Notes: a model not told the origin generated them from the sequence alone. A stretch of 64,000 nucleotides of DNA from Streptomyces griseoviridis (GCA_014649155.1 BMSM01000032.1:1-64000); one strand, 5' to 3'; positions 34,440 through 43,209 are shown, counted from the stretch's first letter. Numbers and translations: made by a program.

Positions 34440-35249
34440 ATGAGTTCCCGTACGCGCGCGGAGCGACGCGACCCGCGCCTCTTCCCCGCCACCGTCGTGT
34501 CCGGCACGCGCCTCACCCCGAACATGCAGCGCGTGACCGTTCGCGGCGAGGCGCTCGGCGCGTTCCCGTACCGCGGTTACGACCACTGGTTCCGGCTGTT
34601 CTTCCGGTGCCCGCACCAGGAGCGCTTCCACCCGCCCGAGGTGGCGGCCGAGACCTGGTGGAAGCCGTACCTCGCAATGCCCGACGAGACCCGGCCGTAC
34701 TGCGCCAACTACACCGTCGCCGACTTCCGCGCCGGCGCCGGCGAACTCGACATCGACGTCGTCGTGCACCGGGGCGCCGACGGCTCGGTCGAGGGCGGTA
34801 CGGCGATCTGGGCCTGCTCGGCCGAGCCGGGCGAGGAACTGGCCCTGCTCGACCAGGGCGTGCTGTACGAGGCGCCCGAGGACGCCTCCAGCGTGCTGCT
34901 CGTCGCCGACGAGAGCGGCCTGCCGGCCGTCGCGGGCATCCTGCGCTCGCTCCCCGCGGACACGGTCGGCCGGGTGCTCCAGGAGGTGCCGTCCGCCGCC
35001 GACCGCCGGGAGCCGGCCGGGCCGCCCGGGGTGCGGGTGGAGTGGATCGTGCGCGAGGACCCGCACGCCGTCCCCGGCACCGCCGCGCTCGCCGCGCTGC
35101 GCGGCCTGACCGACACCGACCCGGGCGGGTACGCCTTCGTGGTCGGCGAGCAGCGGCTCGCGACGGAGGGCCGCCGCCACCTGGTCGCCACCGGGATGCC
35201 GAAGGACCGCATCACCTTCTCGGGCTTCTGGAAGGCCGACCGCCCCTGA
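34440..35249 (+). CDS. siderophore-interacting FAD-binding protein (ferric-siderophore reductase)
   Basis: A 269-residue SIP/ViuB-family protein. Residues 15-130 form the FAD-binding beta-barrel (RVTVRGEALGAFPYRGYDHW). Residues 135-265 form the NAD(P)H-binding domain (LLVADESGLPAVAGILRSLP, YAFVVGEQRLATEGRRHL, ITFSGFWKADR). It reduces ferric siderophores in the cytoplasm to release iron. The FAD-contact motif reads RPYCANYTVADF rather than the common RxYTxR. Leaderless expression under an iron box is likely. The stop lies inside a 19-bp tandem repeat. Confidence 0.9.
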   Translation: MSSRTRAERRDPRLFPATVVSGTRLTPNMQRVTVRGEALGAFPYRGYDHWFRLFFRCPHQERFHPPEVAAETWWKPYLAMPDETRPYCANYTVADFRAGAGELDIDVVVHRGADGSVEGGTAIWACSAEPGEELALLDQGVLYEAPEDASSVLLVADESGLPAVAGILRSLPADTVGRVLQEVPSAADRREPAGPPGVRVEWIVREDPHAVPGTAALAALRGLTDTDPGGYAFVVGEQRLATEGRRHLVATGMPKDRITFSGFWKADRP

Positions 35250-35296
35250 CGCCCGCCGCCGCCCCTGACGCCCGCCGCCGCCCCTGACGCCCGCCG
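35242..35296. repeat. 19-bp tandem repeat, about 2.9 copies
   Basis: The unit GCCCCTGACGCCCGCCGCC begins at 35242, 35261 and 35280. The first copy carries the stop of the SIP gene (CCC TGA), so the gene end has been copied into the intergenic gap. The third copy runs into a GC hairpin (CCCGCCGGGGCGGGG). The gap to the convergent enoyl-CoA hydratase is otherwise short. Confidence 0.85.
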
Positions 35297-35306
35297 GGGC
35301 GGGGGG

Positions 35307-36101
35307 TCAGTCCGCCGGGCGGTGCGCCGCCGCCGCGCCGAGGTGGGAGCTGAGCAGGTGCGCGTCGAGCAGCGCGACGTCCGCGGTGCGGTCCGCCCGC
35401 GCGTAACCGGTCAGCATGCGCTTGGTCAGTACCAGCGCCTCCGGGGCGCGCCGGGCCAGCGCCCGCGTCCAGCCGTCGACGGCCCGGTCCAGCTCGCCCG
35501 CGGGCACGGCCTTGTGCAGCACGCCCAGCCGGTGGGCCGTCGCCGCGTCGAACACCTCGCAGGTCAGCATGAGTTCCCGGATACGGGCGACCCCCACCTC
35601 GGAGACCAGCCGGCCCATCGCCCCGCCCCAGGCCGGCGGCAGCCCCAGCCCGACCTCCGGCATCCGGAACCGGCAGGTGTCCGCGCCGGCCCGCAGGTCG
35701 CAGTAGGCGGCGAGGGCCAGCCCCGCGCCGATGACCTTGCCGTGCAGCCGGGCCACGGTGACGGCGTGGCACTCCTCCAGCGCCCGGCACAGCCGTTGCG
35801 CCTTGTCCAGCAGCCGCCGCAGCCCGGCCGCGCCGGCCGGGTCGCCGGAGAGGGCGGCCAGGTACTCCGTGCGGTCCGCGCCGGTGCAGAAGTCCGCGCC
35901 GCCCGAGGCGAGGACGAGGACGCGGATGTCGGGTCTTTCCCGCAGGCCGTCGAGCAGGGCGGTGAGATCGTCGACGACCGGGGTGCTCAGGGTGGGGTCC
36001 GTGCCGTCGGGGTCGAGCAGGACCCGCAGGACGGGGCCGTCCTGGGTGACGCGTACGGCCTTGAAGCCGGTGTGCGGGGCGAGGGTCGCTATGTCGTTCA
36101 T
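35307..36101 (-). CDS. enoyl-CoA hydratase/isomerase family protein
   Basis: A 264-residue crotonase-fold protein. It has the oxyanion-hole regions LASGGADFCTGADRTEYLAA near residue 65 and LHGKVIGAGLALAAYCDLRA near residue 125, then FRMPEVGLGLPPAWGGAMGR. The first catalytic Glu of true hydratases is not evident in the GAGLAL loop, so isomerase, hydrolase or biosynthetic roles are possible. It starts 14 bp after the P450 stop at 36115 and is the last gene of the conservon operon, which suggests cooperation with the P450s. Confidence 0.82.
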   Translation of the reverse strand: MNDIATLAPHTGFKAVRVTQDGPVLRVLLDPDGTDPTLSTPVVDDLTALLDGLRERPDIRVLVLASGGADFCTGADRTEYLAALSGDPAGAAGLRRLLDKAQRLCRALEECHAVTVARLHGKVIGAGLALAAYCDLRAGADTCRFRMPEVGLGLPPAWGGAMGRLVSEVGVARIRELMLTCEVFDAATAHRLGVLHKAVPAGELDRAVDGWTRALARRAPEALVLTKRMLTGYARADRTADVALLDAHLLSSHLGAAAAHRPAD

Positions 36102-36114
36102 GCGCGTATGTCCA

Positions 36115-37365
36115 TCATGCGTAGGAGACGTCCAGGCTCAGCAGGCGGCGGAAGACCACGCGGGGCGCCATCGGGGGGCGCCGCACGAGGGCCAGGCGGG
36201 GGAGGCGGGTGACGAGGTGCCGCAGGAGGGTCTGGGCCTCCAGGCGGGCGAGCGGGGCGCCGAGGCAGTAGTGGGAGCCCGCGCTGAAGGCGAGGTGCTG
36301 GGTGGTGTCCCGGCCGGGGTCGAACCGGTCGGGGTCGGGGTACCTGGCCGGGTCGCGGTGGGCCGCGCCGACCATCAGGTGGACCATCTCGTCCGCGCGG
36401 ACCTCGTAGCCGCCCAGCGTCAGGTCCTTTCCGGCCACCCGGCTGATCACATGGGTGGGAGGGTCGTAGCGCAACGTTTCTTCCACGAAGGCGGGTACCA
36501 GGTCGGGGCGTGCGGTGAGCAGGTCCCACCGCTCGGGTCTCTCCACCAGCAGCAGGGCCATGGTGGAGAGCAGGGTGGACGTGGTCTCCAGGGCCGCGAG
36601 GAGGACGAACAGGGCGAGGAAGTAGACGCCCTCGTCGGCCTGTTCGCGGTCGGGTTCCATCGCGTCCCAGGTGCGTATCCACCGGGAGACGGGATCGTCG
36701 CCCAGACGGTTACGGCGGTGCCGGATCAGGTCCATGAAGTACGTCCGCAGCTCCGCCATGGCCGCGTCGGAGCGGGCGAGCTGGCTGGCGGAGGGCAGCA
36801 ACTCCTGGGTGAACACCTGCTCGTGCGTCAGGTCCCGCAGCCGCGCCCAGTCCGCCCGGGGCAGGGCCAGCCAGCTCCCGATGGTGGCGATCGGCAGCCG
36901 TTCGCTCACCAGGCCGGCGAAGTCGGCCTCCCCGTCGCGCAGCCGCTCGGCGAGCGTGTCGAGGAGGCCGTCCACGATCCCGCTCACCGTCCGGCCCAGC
37001 TCCTGGATGCTGGAGCGGTCGAAGGAACCGGCCGCCCGGCGCACCCGGGTGTGCTCCGGCGCGTTGAGCGCGGGCAGCGTGTTGCCTATCTCCCGCGCGG
37101 ACGGGGCGTTCCAGCGGGTGCCTGACCCCTGCCGGGCCCGCCAGCCCCGGTCCGGCTCAAGCCAGTCCCCGCAGCGCAGCACCCCGGCGCAGAGGTCGTG
37201 GCCGGTGACGAGGTAACCGCCCCAGGGCGCCGGGGTGACCGCGCCCCTGGAGCGGAGCCGGGCGTACAGCGGGAAAGGATCGGCCTGGCCCTGCGGGGTA
37301 CGCAGGCGGGAGAAGAGGGCGACCGCGGCGCGGCGGTCGGTGACGGGGGTGGTGGTGCTCCCCAC
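36115..37365 (-). CDS. cytochrome P450 of the conservon operon
   Basis: A 416-residue cytoplasmic bacterial P450. It has an I-helix AALETTST (acid-Thr pair), ExxR in VEETLRYDPP, and the heme loop AFSAGSHYCLGAPLARLEAQ with the Cys ligand near residue 350. The GTG at 37365 is chosen because AAAGGAG lies 8 bp upstream. Longer in-frame starts (ATG 37398, TTG 37428) lack ribosome-binding sites. It follows the CYP157-like gene in the same operon, the usual CYP157-CYP154 type pairing of conservons. The substrate is unknown. Confidence 0.9.
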   Translation of the reverse strand: MGSTTTPVTDRRAAVALFSRLRTPQGQADPFPLYARLRSRGAVTPAPWGGYLVTGHDLCAGVLRCGDWLEPDRGWRARQGSGTRWNAPSAREIGNTLPALNAPEHTRVRRAAGSFDRSSIQELGRTVSGIVDGLLDTLAERLRDGEADFAGLVSERLPIATIGSWLALPRADWARLRDLTHEQVFTQELLPSASQLARSDAAMAELRTYFMDLIRHRRNRLGDDPVSRWIRTWDAMEPDREQADEGVYFLALFVLLAALETTSTLLSTMALLLVERPERWDLLTARPDLVPAFVEETLRYDPPTHVISRVAGKDLTLGGYEVRADEMVHLMVGAAHRDPARYPDPDRFDPGRDTTQHLAFSAGSHYCLGAPLARLEAQTLLRHLVTRLPRLALVRRPPMAPRVVFRRLLSLDVSYA

Positions 37366-37458
37366 GATGGCGGCTCCTTTCTCAGCAGCAGCCGCCATAC
37401 GTACCCGAAAGTTGAATGCAGCATCCAATAACTCTGCGTTCTCAGGACGTTACTTACG

Positions 37459-38820
37459 TCACTCGCCCTTGATCCACGCGACGAAGCTGCTGAAAAGCCC
37501 CGATTTGCGCTGCGGGGCCGCCGAAGCCGCAGGTCGGTGCGGGGACGCGCCCGTGCGCGGCGCCGCTCCCGACGGCCGCGTCTCGGTGCGCGCCGGGCCG
37601 GCGGCGGTGGGCGCCGGGCGCGGGGTGAACCGCACCGGAAGGGTCACCAGGGACCGGCTCCACGGCGCCGGGACCCAGGGCAGCTCCGGGAAGGGGACGC
37701 GCAGTTCGACGTCGGGCAGCCGGTTCAGCAGGGCCTCGACCGCGGTCACCGTCATCTGGAACGCCGGGTCCTTGGCGGGGCAGGCGTGCGGCCCGGCGCC
37801 GAAGGCCAGGTGCGCCTTGCTGAGCTGCTCGCGGTGGCGCTTCAGCTTCGGGTCGGTGTTGGCCGCGGCGAACGAGATCAGGATCGGGTCGCCGGCCCGC
37901 AGCGTCCGCCCGGCCAGCTCCACGTCGTGCGTCGGGTAGTGCCCGGCGTAGTTGGCGATCGGCGCGTAGTCCCACAGCGTCTGGACCACCGCGTCCTCCA
38001 CCGGCAGGCCCGAGCGCCACTCCTCGCTGAGGTACAGCGCGGCACTGGTGCCGATGGCCGCCGTCAGGGGGGCGGTGCCGCCGGAGAGCAGCGTGACGAG
38101 CTGGTGCAGCACCTCCTCGTCCGACAGCTCGGCGGAGTGCTGCATCAGACGGGTCGTCAGGTCGTCGCCGGGCTGGCGGTGCTTGAGGGCGATCAGCTCG
38201 GTCAGGGCGCCGGCCAGCACCTCGTCGGCGCCGGCGGTGCCGTCGAAGATGCCGCTGATGCCGACGATGACCCGGTCGCCGATCTCGGGCGGGCAGCCGA
38301 ACAGGTCGCTGAAGACGAGCAGCGGCAGCGGCTGGGCGTAGTCGGCCATCAGGTCCGCCTGGCCGCGCGGCAGCGCGCCGAAGCGGCCGATCAGGTAGTC
38401 GGCGGACTGCTGGGTCTGCCGGACGAACTGCAGCTCGTCGATGGTGGCCAGACTGTCGGTCACCGCCCGCCGCAGCCGGGCGTGCGCGGCGCCGTCGCTG
38501 AACAGCGCGTTGGGGCGGTAGCCCATCATCGGCAGGGCCGGGCTGTCCTCGGGGACGCGGCCCTCGTTCAGCGCGTTCCAGCGGCGCGCGTCGCGCACGA
38601 ACCAGGCCGGGTTCTGGAGGAAGTACAGGGCCTCGTCGTAGCCGGTGACCAGCTCTACCTGGACGCCCGGCGCGATGTCGACGGGTGCGCTGGGTCCCAT
38701 CGAGCGCAGGAGGTCGTAGTGGCGCTCGGGGTCGGAGCCGAACTCGTTGCCGAACAGCTCGATGTTTCCGTGTGCGGGGCAGCCGGGGGGTATGTCTCGG
38801 GGGGTGTTGGACTGCTGCAT
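37459..38820 (-). CDS. CYP157-like cytochrome P450 with altered ExxR motif
   Basis: A 453-residue P450. The K-helix ExxR motif is replaced by VQTLW (residues 279-283), like the altered motif (EQSLW-type) known in CYP157 enzymes of Streptomyces conservons. The I-helix reads SGGTAPLTAA, and the heme loop FGAGPHACPAKDPAF has Cys347 followed by Pro-Ala instead of Leu-Gly. The C-terminal 50 residues are a Pro/Ala-rich tail ending SSFVAWIKGE. It starts 10 bp after the GTPase-like gene. It is probably functional, since the family tolerates this change. Confidence 0.9.
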   Translation of the reverse strand: MQQSNTPRDIPPGCPAHGNIELFGNEFGSDPERHYDLLRSMGPSAPVDIAPGVQVELVTGYDEALYFLQNPAWFVRDARRWNALNEGRVPEDSPALPMMGYRPNALFSDGAAHARLRRAVTDSLATIDELQFVRQTQQSADYLIGRFGALPRGQADLMADYAQPLPLLVFSDLFGCPPEIGDRVIVGISGIFDGTAGADEVLAGALTELIALKHRQPGDDLTTRLMQHSAELSDEEVLHQLVTLLSGGTAPLTAAIGTSAALYLSEEWRSGLPVEDAVVQTLWDYAPIANYAGHYPTHDVELAGRTLRAGDPILISFAAANTDPKLKRHREQLSKAHLAFGAGPHACPAKDPAFQMTVTAVEALLNRLPDVELRVPFPELPWVPAPWSRSLVTLPVRFTPRPAPTAAGPARTETRPSGAAPRTGASPHRPAASAAPQRKSGLFSSFVAWIKGE

Positions 38821-38830
38821 GCCGTGGCTC

Positions 38831-39436
38831 CTAGCCGAAATGGGTCATGAGGTGTTCCACGAGGGCGATGAGCGCCTTGGCCGACGACTGGCTGTCGCGG
38901 ACGTCGCACTCCACGACCGGCGTCTCCACGGGCAGGTTCAGCGCCTCGCGCACCTCGTCGAGCGGGTAGCTGGCGGTGCCGTCGAAGCGGTTGACCGCGA
39001 TGGCGTACGTCAGGCCGAACCGCTCGACCAGGTCGAGGACCGCGAAGCTCTGGTCGAGGCGGGAGGGGTCGACGATGACCAGCGCGCCGAGCGCGCCCCG
39101 GGACAGCGCCTCCCACATCTCCTTGAAACGCTCCTGGCCGGGCGTACCGAAGAGGTACAGGACGAGCGTGTTGCTGAGCGTGCGGCGGCCGAAGTCCATG
39201 GCCACCGTGGTGGTGGTCTTGTCGGGCAGGCCCGACAGGTCGTCGAAGCCCTCGCTGGCCTCGGTGATGGTCTCCTCGGTCCGCAGCGGCTCGATCTCGG
39301 AGATGCTGCCGATGTAGGTGGTCTTGCCGACCCCGAAGTGCCCCACCACGAGCACCTTCACCGAGTGGGAGACATCCGGGTTCAGGTACTCGGGTGAGTG
39401 CGGGGAACGGGAGACGGCAGCGGGTTGCAGGTTCAC
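38831..39436 (-). CDS. cvnD: conservon ATP/GTP-binding protein (CvnD)
   Basis: A 201-residue small GTPase-like protein of the CvnD/MglA-related type. It has the P-loop VVGHFGVGKTTYIGS at residue 31, switch II FGTPGQERFKEMW and the base-binding motif AVNRFDG. Conservon GTPases work with the roadblock and DUF742 proteins at the membrane, forming a G-protein-like complex with the sensor kinase. It lies 3 bp after cvnC and 10 bp before the P450 gene. The length is typical. Confidence 0.93.
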   Translation of the reverse strand: MNLQPAAVSRSPHSPEYLNPDVSHSVKVLVVGHFGVGKTTYIGSISEIEPLRTEETITEASEGFDDLSGLPDKTTTTVAMDFGRRTLSNTLVLYLFGTPGQERFKEMWEALSRGALGALVIVDPSRLDQSFAVLDLVERFGLTYAIAVNRFDGTASYPLDEVREALNLPVETPVVECDVRDSQSSAKALIALVEHLMTHFG

Positions 39437-39439
39437 GGG

Positions 39440-39823
39440 TCACGCTCCGAATTGGTTTCTCAGGCCGTCCAGCACCGCGCTGAGCAGTTCGCGGTCGACC
39501 CGTTCGGCGCGCGGGATGGGCTTCCTCACGAGGAGGAGACCGTCGTTGTCGAGCTGGGCCACCAGGATGCGCACGATGCCCAGCGGCAGCCGGGTGTGGG
39601 CCGACACCTCGGCCAGGGACAGGAAACCGTCCGCGACCAGGTCGGTGACCTTGCGCGCCTCCGGGGAGAGCGTGCGGGCCGCGACGGCCGGGGCGTTCTG
39701 CGCGGTCACCAGGGTGGTGTGGTCGTACTCGTGGTCCGGGGGCAGCGCACGCCCCTCGGTGATCACGAAGAGGGGAACTAACGAGCCCGTCAGCTCCGGT
39801 CCCTCGTCCGGTCCCTCAGACAT
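39440..39823 (-). CDS. cvnC: conservon DUF742 protein (CvnC)
   Basis: A 127-residue DUF742 protein. It has the N-terminal LVPLFVITEGRALPPDHEYD block and a C-terminal winged-helix-like part (FLSLAEVSAHTRLPLGIVRI, LLLVRKPI). CvnC proteins are conservon partners of CvnB and CvnD. The gene overlaps the upstream roadblock gene by 8 bp, so translation is coupled. Confidence 0.93.
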   Translation of the reverse strand: MSEGPDEGPELTGSLVPLFVITEGRALPPDHEYDHTTLVTAQNAPAVAARTLSPEARKVTDLVADGFLSLAEVSAHTRLPLGIVRILVAQLDNDGLLLVRKPIPRAERVDRELLSAVLDGLRNQFGA

Positions 39824-40658
39824 GGCCCCGCCCCTCCGCGTACGTTCCCGCGCCCGTGGTCAGCGCGGGCACGGCCTCCGCCAGTCGTGCGGTGAAGTGG
39901 TCGATGTCGCAGTCGGGCGCGGCCGAGGCGGCCAGGAAGGCGCCGTCGCCGGCCGCGATCAGGAAGATCCACCCGTGTGCGAACTCGATGACCGTCTGCC
40001 GCCACTCGAAGTCCGGGTCGCCCACGAACTGGGCGGTGGCCCGGCTGTAGGCCTGAATGCCGGTCATGGCCGCCGAGATGGTGTCGGCGAGGTCCTGTCC
40101 CATGCCGGAGGTGGCGCCGCGCGGCAGCCCGTGCGAGCCGAGCAGCACCGCGTGCCGGGCGCCGGGGACCTCGGCGATCACCTTGTCCAGCTCCGGCAGC
40201 ACGAAGCCCGCCGGGGGCGCGCCCGCCGGCGCCGACGCGCCGCCGTCGCCCTCCTCGGCGTACTCGCCGCTGACCCGCGGCGGCGCCGTGAGGTTCTCGC
40301 CCAGCCGGGCGACGAGGCGGTGCATCCGGAAGGAGATCTGCTGGAGGTCGACGTCGGGGTCGGCGGCGGCGGCCAGGTAGGCGCCCTGCCCGGCGCCGAT
40401 CAGGAAGGCCCAGCCCTCCGAGAACTCCACCACCGTCTGGTTCCAGCGCCGTTCGGCCGCTGGGCCGGCGAAGTGGGCGGTGGCCTTGGACAGCGCCTGC
40501 ATGCCGGACATGGCGGCGGAGATGGTCCGCACGTCCTTCTCGGCCAGGCCCTCGGTGGCACCCCGGGGAATGCCGTCGGCGGACAGCACCACGGCGTGCC
40601 GCGCTCCCGGCACGTTGTCCACGATGTCCCGGACCATCCACGACATGTCAGTGTTCAC
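39816..40658 (-). CDS. cvnB: conservon roadblock/LC7 protein with two tandem roadblock domains (CvnB)
   Basis: A 280-residue protein made of two roadblock/LC7 domains, residues 1-130 and 148-275. The repeated blocks are GARHAVVLSADGIPRGATEG and GARHAVLLGSHGLPRGATSG, then SGMQALSKATAHFAG and TGIQAYSRATAQFVG, then WAFLIGAGQGAYLAAAA and WIFLIAAGDGAFLAASA. Standard CvnB is a single domain of about 140 residues. The halves are joined by a Gly/Ala/Pro linker (GGASAPAGAPPAG). An intramolecular dimer can be expected. The start overlaps the cvnA stop (ATGA). Confidence 0.92.
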   Translation of the reverse strand: MNTDMSWMVRDIVDNVPGARHAVVLSADGIPRGATEGLAEKDVRTISAAMSGMQALSKATAHFAGPAAERRWNQTVVEFSEGWAFLIGAGQGAYLAAAADPDVDLQQISFRMHRLVARLGENLTAPPRVSGEYAEEGDGGASAPAGAPPAGFVLPELDKVIAEVPGARHAVLLGSHGLPRGATSGMGQDLADTISAAMTGIQAYSRATAQFVGDPDFEWRQTVIEFAHGWIFLIAAGDGAFLAASAAPDCDIDHFTARLAEAVPALTTGAGTYAEGRGHV

Positions 40659-41836
40659 GCCTCTTCAGACCCTTCGGGCGTCGGTGCTGCGAGGTCCCGG
40701 CCGCGGAGCGTGCCGCGCTGGAGTCCGCCCAGGCCGCGACGGGGTGCCCGGATGGGCGTGATCGGGCCGCCGCTCTCGGCGGGCTGGACGCTCTCCACCG
40801 GGGCCTGGCGGGCGCCGCGCTTGGGCAGGCCGTGCGCGGTCCGCGCGGCGGCGTCGTCGTGGTCCTCGACGCGCCGGATTCTGCGGACCGGAGCCTCCTC
40901 GGTGGGCGGCGGTGCGATCTCCTCCATGGTCCACAGCTCCTCGGGCAGCAGGACGACGGCCCGGACACCGCCGTAGCGGGAGACGCCGGTGACATCCACC
41001 TTGAATCCGTAGTGACGCGCGATCAGGCCGATCACCGGGAAGCCGAACTTGGGCTGGGTGCCGAGCTGGGAGAGCTGCGGGGGAGTGTCACCGGACAGCA
41101 GCGCGGTCGCCTTCTGGCGCTCTTCGTCGCTCATGCTGACGCCGGCGTCGTCGATGATGATGCACAGGTTCTTCTGGACCTGCTGGAACGTCACCTCGAT
41201 CGGCGCGTCCGCCTGGGAGAAGCTGGCGGCGTTGTCCAGCAGTTCGGCGACGGCCAGGGCGACCGGCGCGACGGCGGACGCCTTCAGCGCCATGCCGTTG
41301 TGCTGCATGACCGTGACCCGCGAGTAGTTGCGGATCTGGCCCTGGGCGCTGCGGACCACGTCGTAGACGCTGGCCGGTTGGGTGCGGCGGCCCAGCGGGG
41401 CGCCGCACATCACCGCGATGCCCTGGGACTTGCGGGCCATCTGGGCGTTGGCGTGGTGCACTTCCAGCAGGTCGGCGAGGACGGGGTGCCCGCCGTACTT
41501 CTGCTGGATGCCCTCCAGGATCATGGTGGCCTCGGCCGTGAGGCTCTGCAGCAGCCGGGCGGCGCCCTTGAGCACCACCTTGGTGTTCTCCTCGGCCGTC
41601 CGCTCGGCCTCACGGATGGCGGTGTCCTGGTGGGCGAGGACCCGGTGCAGCTCGGCCTCGCTGTGACCGAGGCGGGCCTGGGTCTCGCCCAGCTGCCGCC
41701 TGGCCTCGGCCAGCTCCGCCTCGACCCGCCGCTTCCTGGCGTGCAGGGCTCTGCTGCGGATCATCAGTACTGCGGCCGCGGCGGCGGCTATGACCGCTAC
41801 CGCAACCAGGCACCATATGAGCACGTCTCGATTCAT
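40655..41836 (-). CDS. cvnA: conservon sensor histidine kinase-like protein (CvnA)
   Basis: A 393-residue membrane protein. One transmembrane helix lies near the N-terminus (DVLIWCLVAVAVIAAAAAAV). A coiled coil follows (ARKRRVEAELAEARRQLGET). The HATPase domain has the N-box VAELLDNAASFSQ, IDDAGVSMSDEER and FGFPVIGLIARHYGF. A Pro/Arg-rich C-tail is present. The phosphoacceptor His region is not typical, as in other CvnA proteins. The ATG at 41836 has GGAAGG upstream. It is the first gene of the operon. Confidence 0.92.
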   Translation of the reverse strand: MNRDVLIWCLVAVAVIAAAAAAVLMIRSRALHARKRRVEAELAEARRQLGETQARLGHSEAELHRVLAHQDTAIREAERTAEENTKVVLKGAARLLQSLTAEATMILEGIQQKYGGHPVLADLLEVHHANAQMARKSQGIAVMCGAPLGRRTQPASVYDVVRSAQGQIRNYSRVTVMQHNGMALKASAVAPVALAVAELLDNAASFSQADAPIEVTFQQVQKNLCIIIDDAGVSMSDEERQKATALLSGDTPPQLSQLGTQPKFGFPVIGLIARHYGFKVDVTGVSRYGGVRAVVLLPEELWTMEEIAPPPTEEAPVRRIRRVEDHDDAAARTAHGLPKRGARQAPVESVQPAESGGPITPIRAPRRGLGGLQRGTLRGRDLAAPTPEGSEEA

Positions 41837-42311
41837 GGAAACCTTCCCGGCGCGTGGCATGCGGCCCCGGCGGACAGGCCCCGGGGGAATCCGCGTCACA
41901 TCCGCTGGGAGCTGCATACCGCTGTCGCGCGATGCGCAGGCCGACCTCTCATCAGCACCTGGCCGAGTCGATCAAGGTCGTGAACGCCGGAAGGCTATCA
42001 CCGCGAGCCGCCTTGCAGACGGGCGCCCGCTATGCCCAATAAGGGTCCAACGCGCGGGACACGCGGGAATGGTGGGACATGTTTCGGCCACCCGATGGCC
42101 GGTAACCACCCGTCGGACAAGCCGCCCCGCATATGACATGTGAATCTTCACAAGAGGGACAGGAAACCCCCGTCGACGCATGCGCGGTACGCCGCTTTCG
42201 CCTCGTTTCCGTCCTGTTCCGACCCCGCTGTTCCCGCCCCCGTCGAGCTGTGCCCCTACGGCCCCCCGGACTGTCCCTCAGGGGCAGCCCGGCACCGGGG
42301 AGGCACCCGGT
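41837..42311. other. 475-bp gap upstream of the conservon operon
   Basis: It separates the start of cvnA from the stop of the SDR gene. No coding frame of natural composition was found. It must hold the cvn promoter on the minus strand. The stretch 42040-42150 is slightly AT-richer, but no clear -35/-10 pair was assigned. Confidence 0.5.
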
Positions 42312-43055
42312 TCAGAGCTGGGAACCACCACCGTCCACGGCGAGTTCGGCACCGGTGGTGAAGGTCGCCTCGAAGGCGAGGAACAGCACGGCCCTGGCGA
42401 CCTCCTCGGGCCGCCCCACCCGGCCCATGGGATTCTCCGCGGCCATCCGCGCCTTCGTCCGCTGGGCCGCCTCCCTCGGCATGGTCCTCTCCAGAATCCC
42501 GGAGTCGATCGGACCGGGGCTGACCGCGTTCACCCGGACCCCGCGCGGCAGCAGCTCCCGGGCGAAGCTGCGGGTCATCGACCGCACCGCCGCCTTGCCG
42601 GCCGCGTAGGCGCTGAGCGCGGGCAGCCCCAGGACATTCGCGACCGACGTGGTGAAGACCACGCCGCCGCCCTCGGCCAGCAGCGGGGCGAGCTTCTGCA
42701 CCGTGAAGTACGCGCCCTTGGCGTTGACCGCCATCAGCCGGTCGAACAGCTCCTCGCTCGTCTCCTCGAACGGCGCGAAGCCGTTGATCCCGGCGTTGGC
42801 GAACAGCGCGTCCACCGTGCCGAACTCGGCCTTCACCCGGTCGGCCAGCGCATCGATCTCGGCCGGTTCCGCCACGTCGGCGCGGACGGTGACCGCACCG
42901 TCGCCGAGCTGCCGCGCGGCGGCGTCCAGGGCGTCCCGGTCCCGCCCGGTGACCAGCACCCGCGCCCCCTCCGCCACCAGCAGCCGGGCGGTGGCCAGCC
43001 CCAACCCGCTGCTGCCGCCGGTGATCACGACCTTCTTGCCTTCGTACTCGCCCAT
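42312..43055 (-). CDS. short-chain dehydrogenase/reductase (SDR)
   Basis: A 247-residue classical SDR. It has GGSSGLGLATA (TGxxxGxG cofactor loop), DVAEP, NAGINGFAP, the catalytic Ser in FTTSVANVLG and YAAGK (YxxxK), and NAVSPGPIDSG. Arg residues after the cofactor loop (TGRDRDALD) suggest NADP. The ATG at 43055 is preferred over the longer reading. It is divergent from a LysR gene, which probably regulates it. Confidence 0.92.
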   Translation of the reverse strand: MGEYEGKKVVITGGSSGLGLATARLLVAEGARVLVTGRDRDALDAAARQLGDGAVTVRADVAEPAEIDALADRVKAEFGTVDALFANAGINGFAPFEETSEELFDRLMAVNAKGAYFTVQKLAPLLAEGGGVVFTTSVANVLGLPALSAYAAGKAAVRSMTRSFARELLPRGVRVNAVSPGPIDSGILERTMPREAAQRTKARMAAENPMGRVGRPEEVARAVLFLAFEATFTTGAELAVDGGGSQL

Positions 43056-43209
43056 GACAGGCCACACCCTTCCCAGGGAACAGGCTTCCACTTCCGTGCC
43101 CGACGGGCGCTCCCCGGCCGGGCACCACCGAGTCAACAACCGCCCTGTCAGGGGCGTCCAAGACCTGTTCCGCACGTCGTCATGCGGGGGCGGTATGACG
43201 TGTTGCGGG

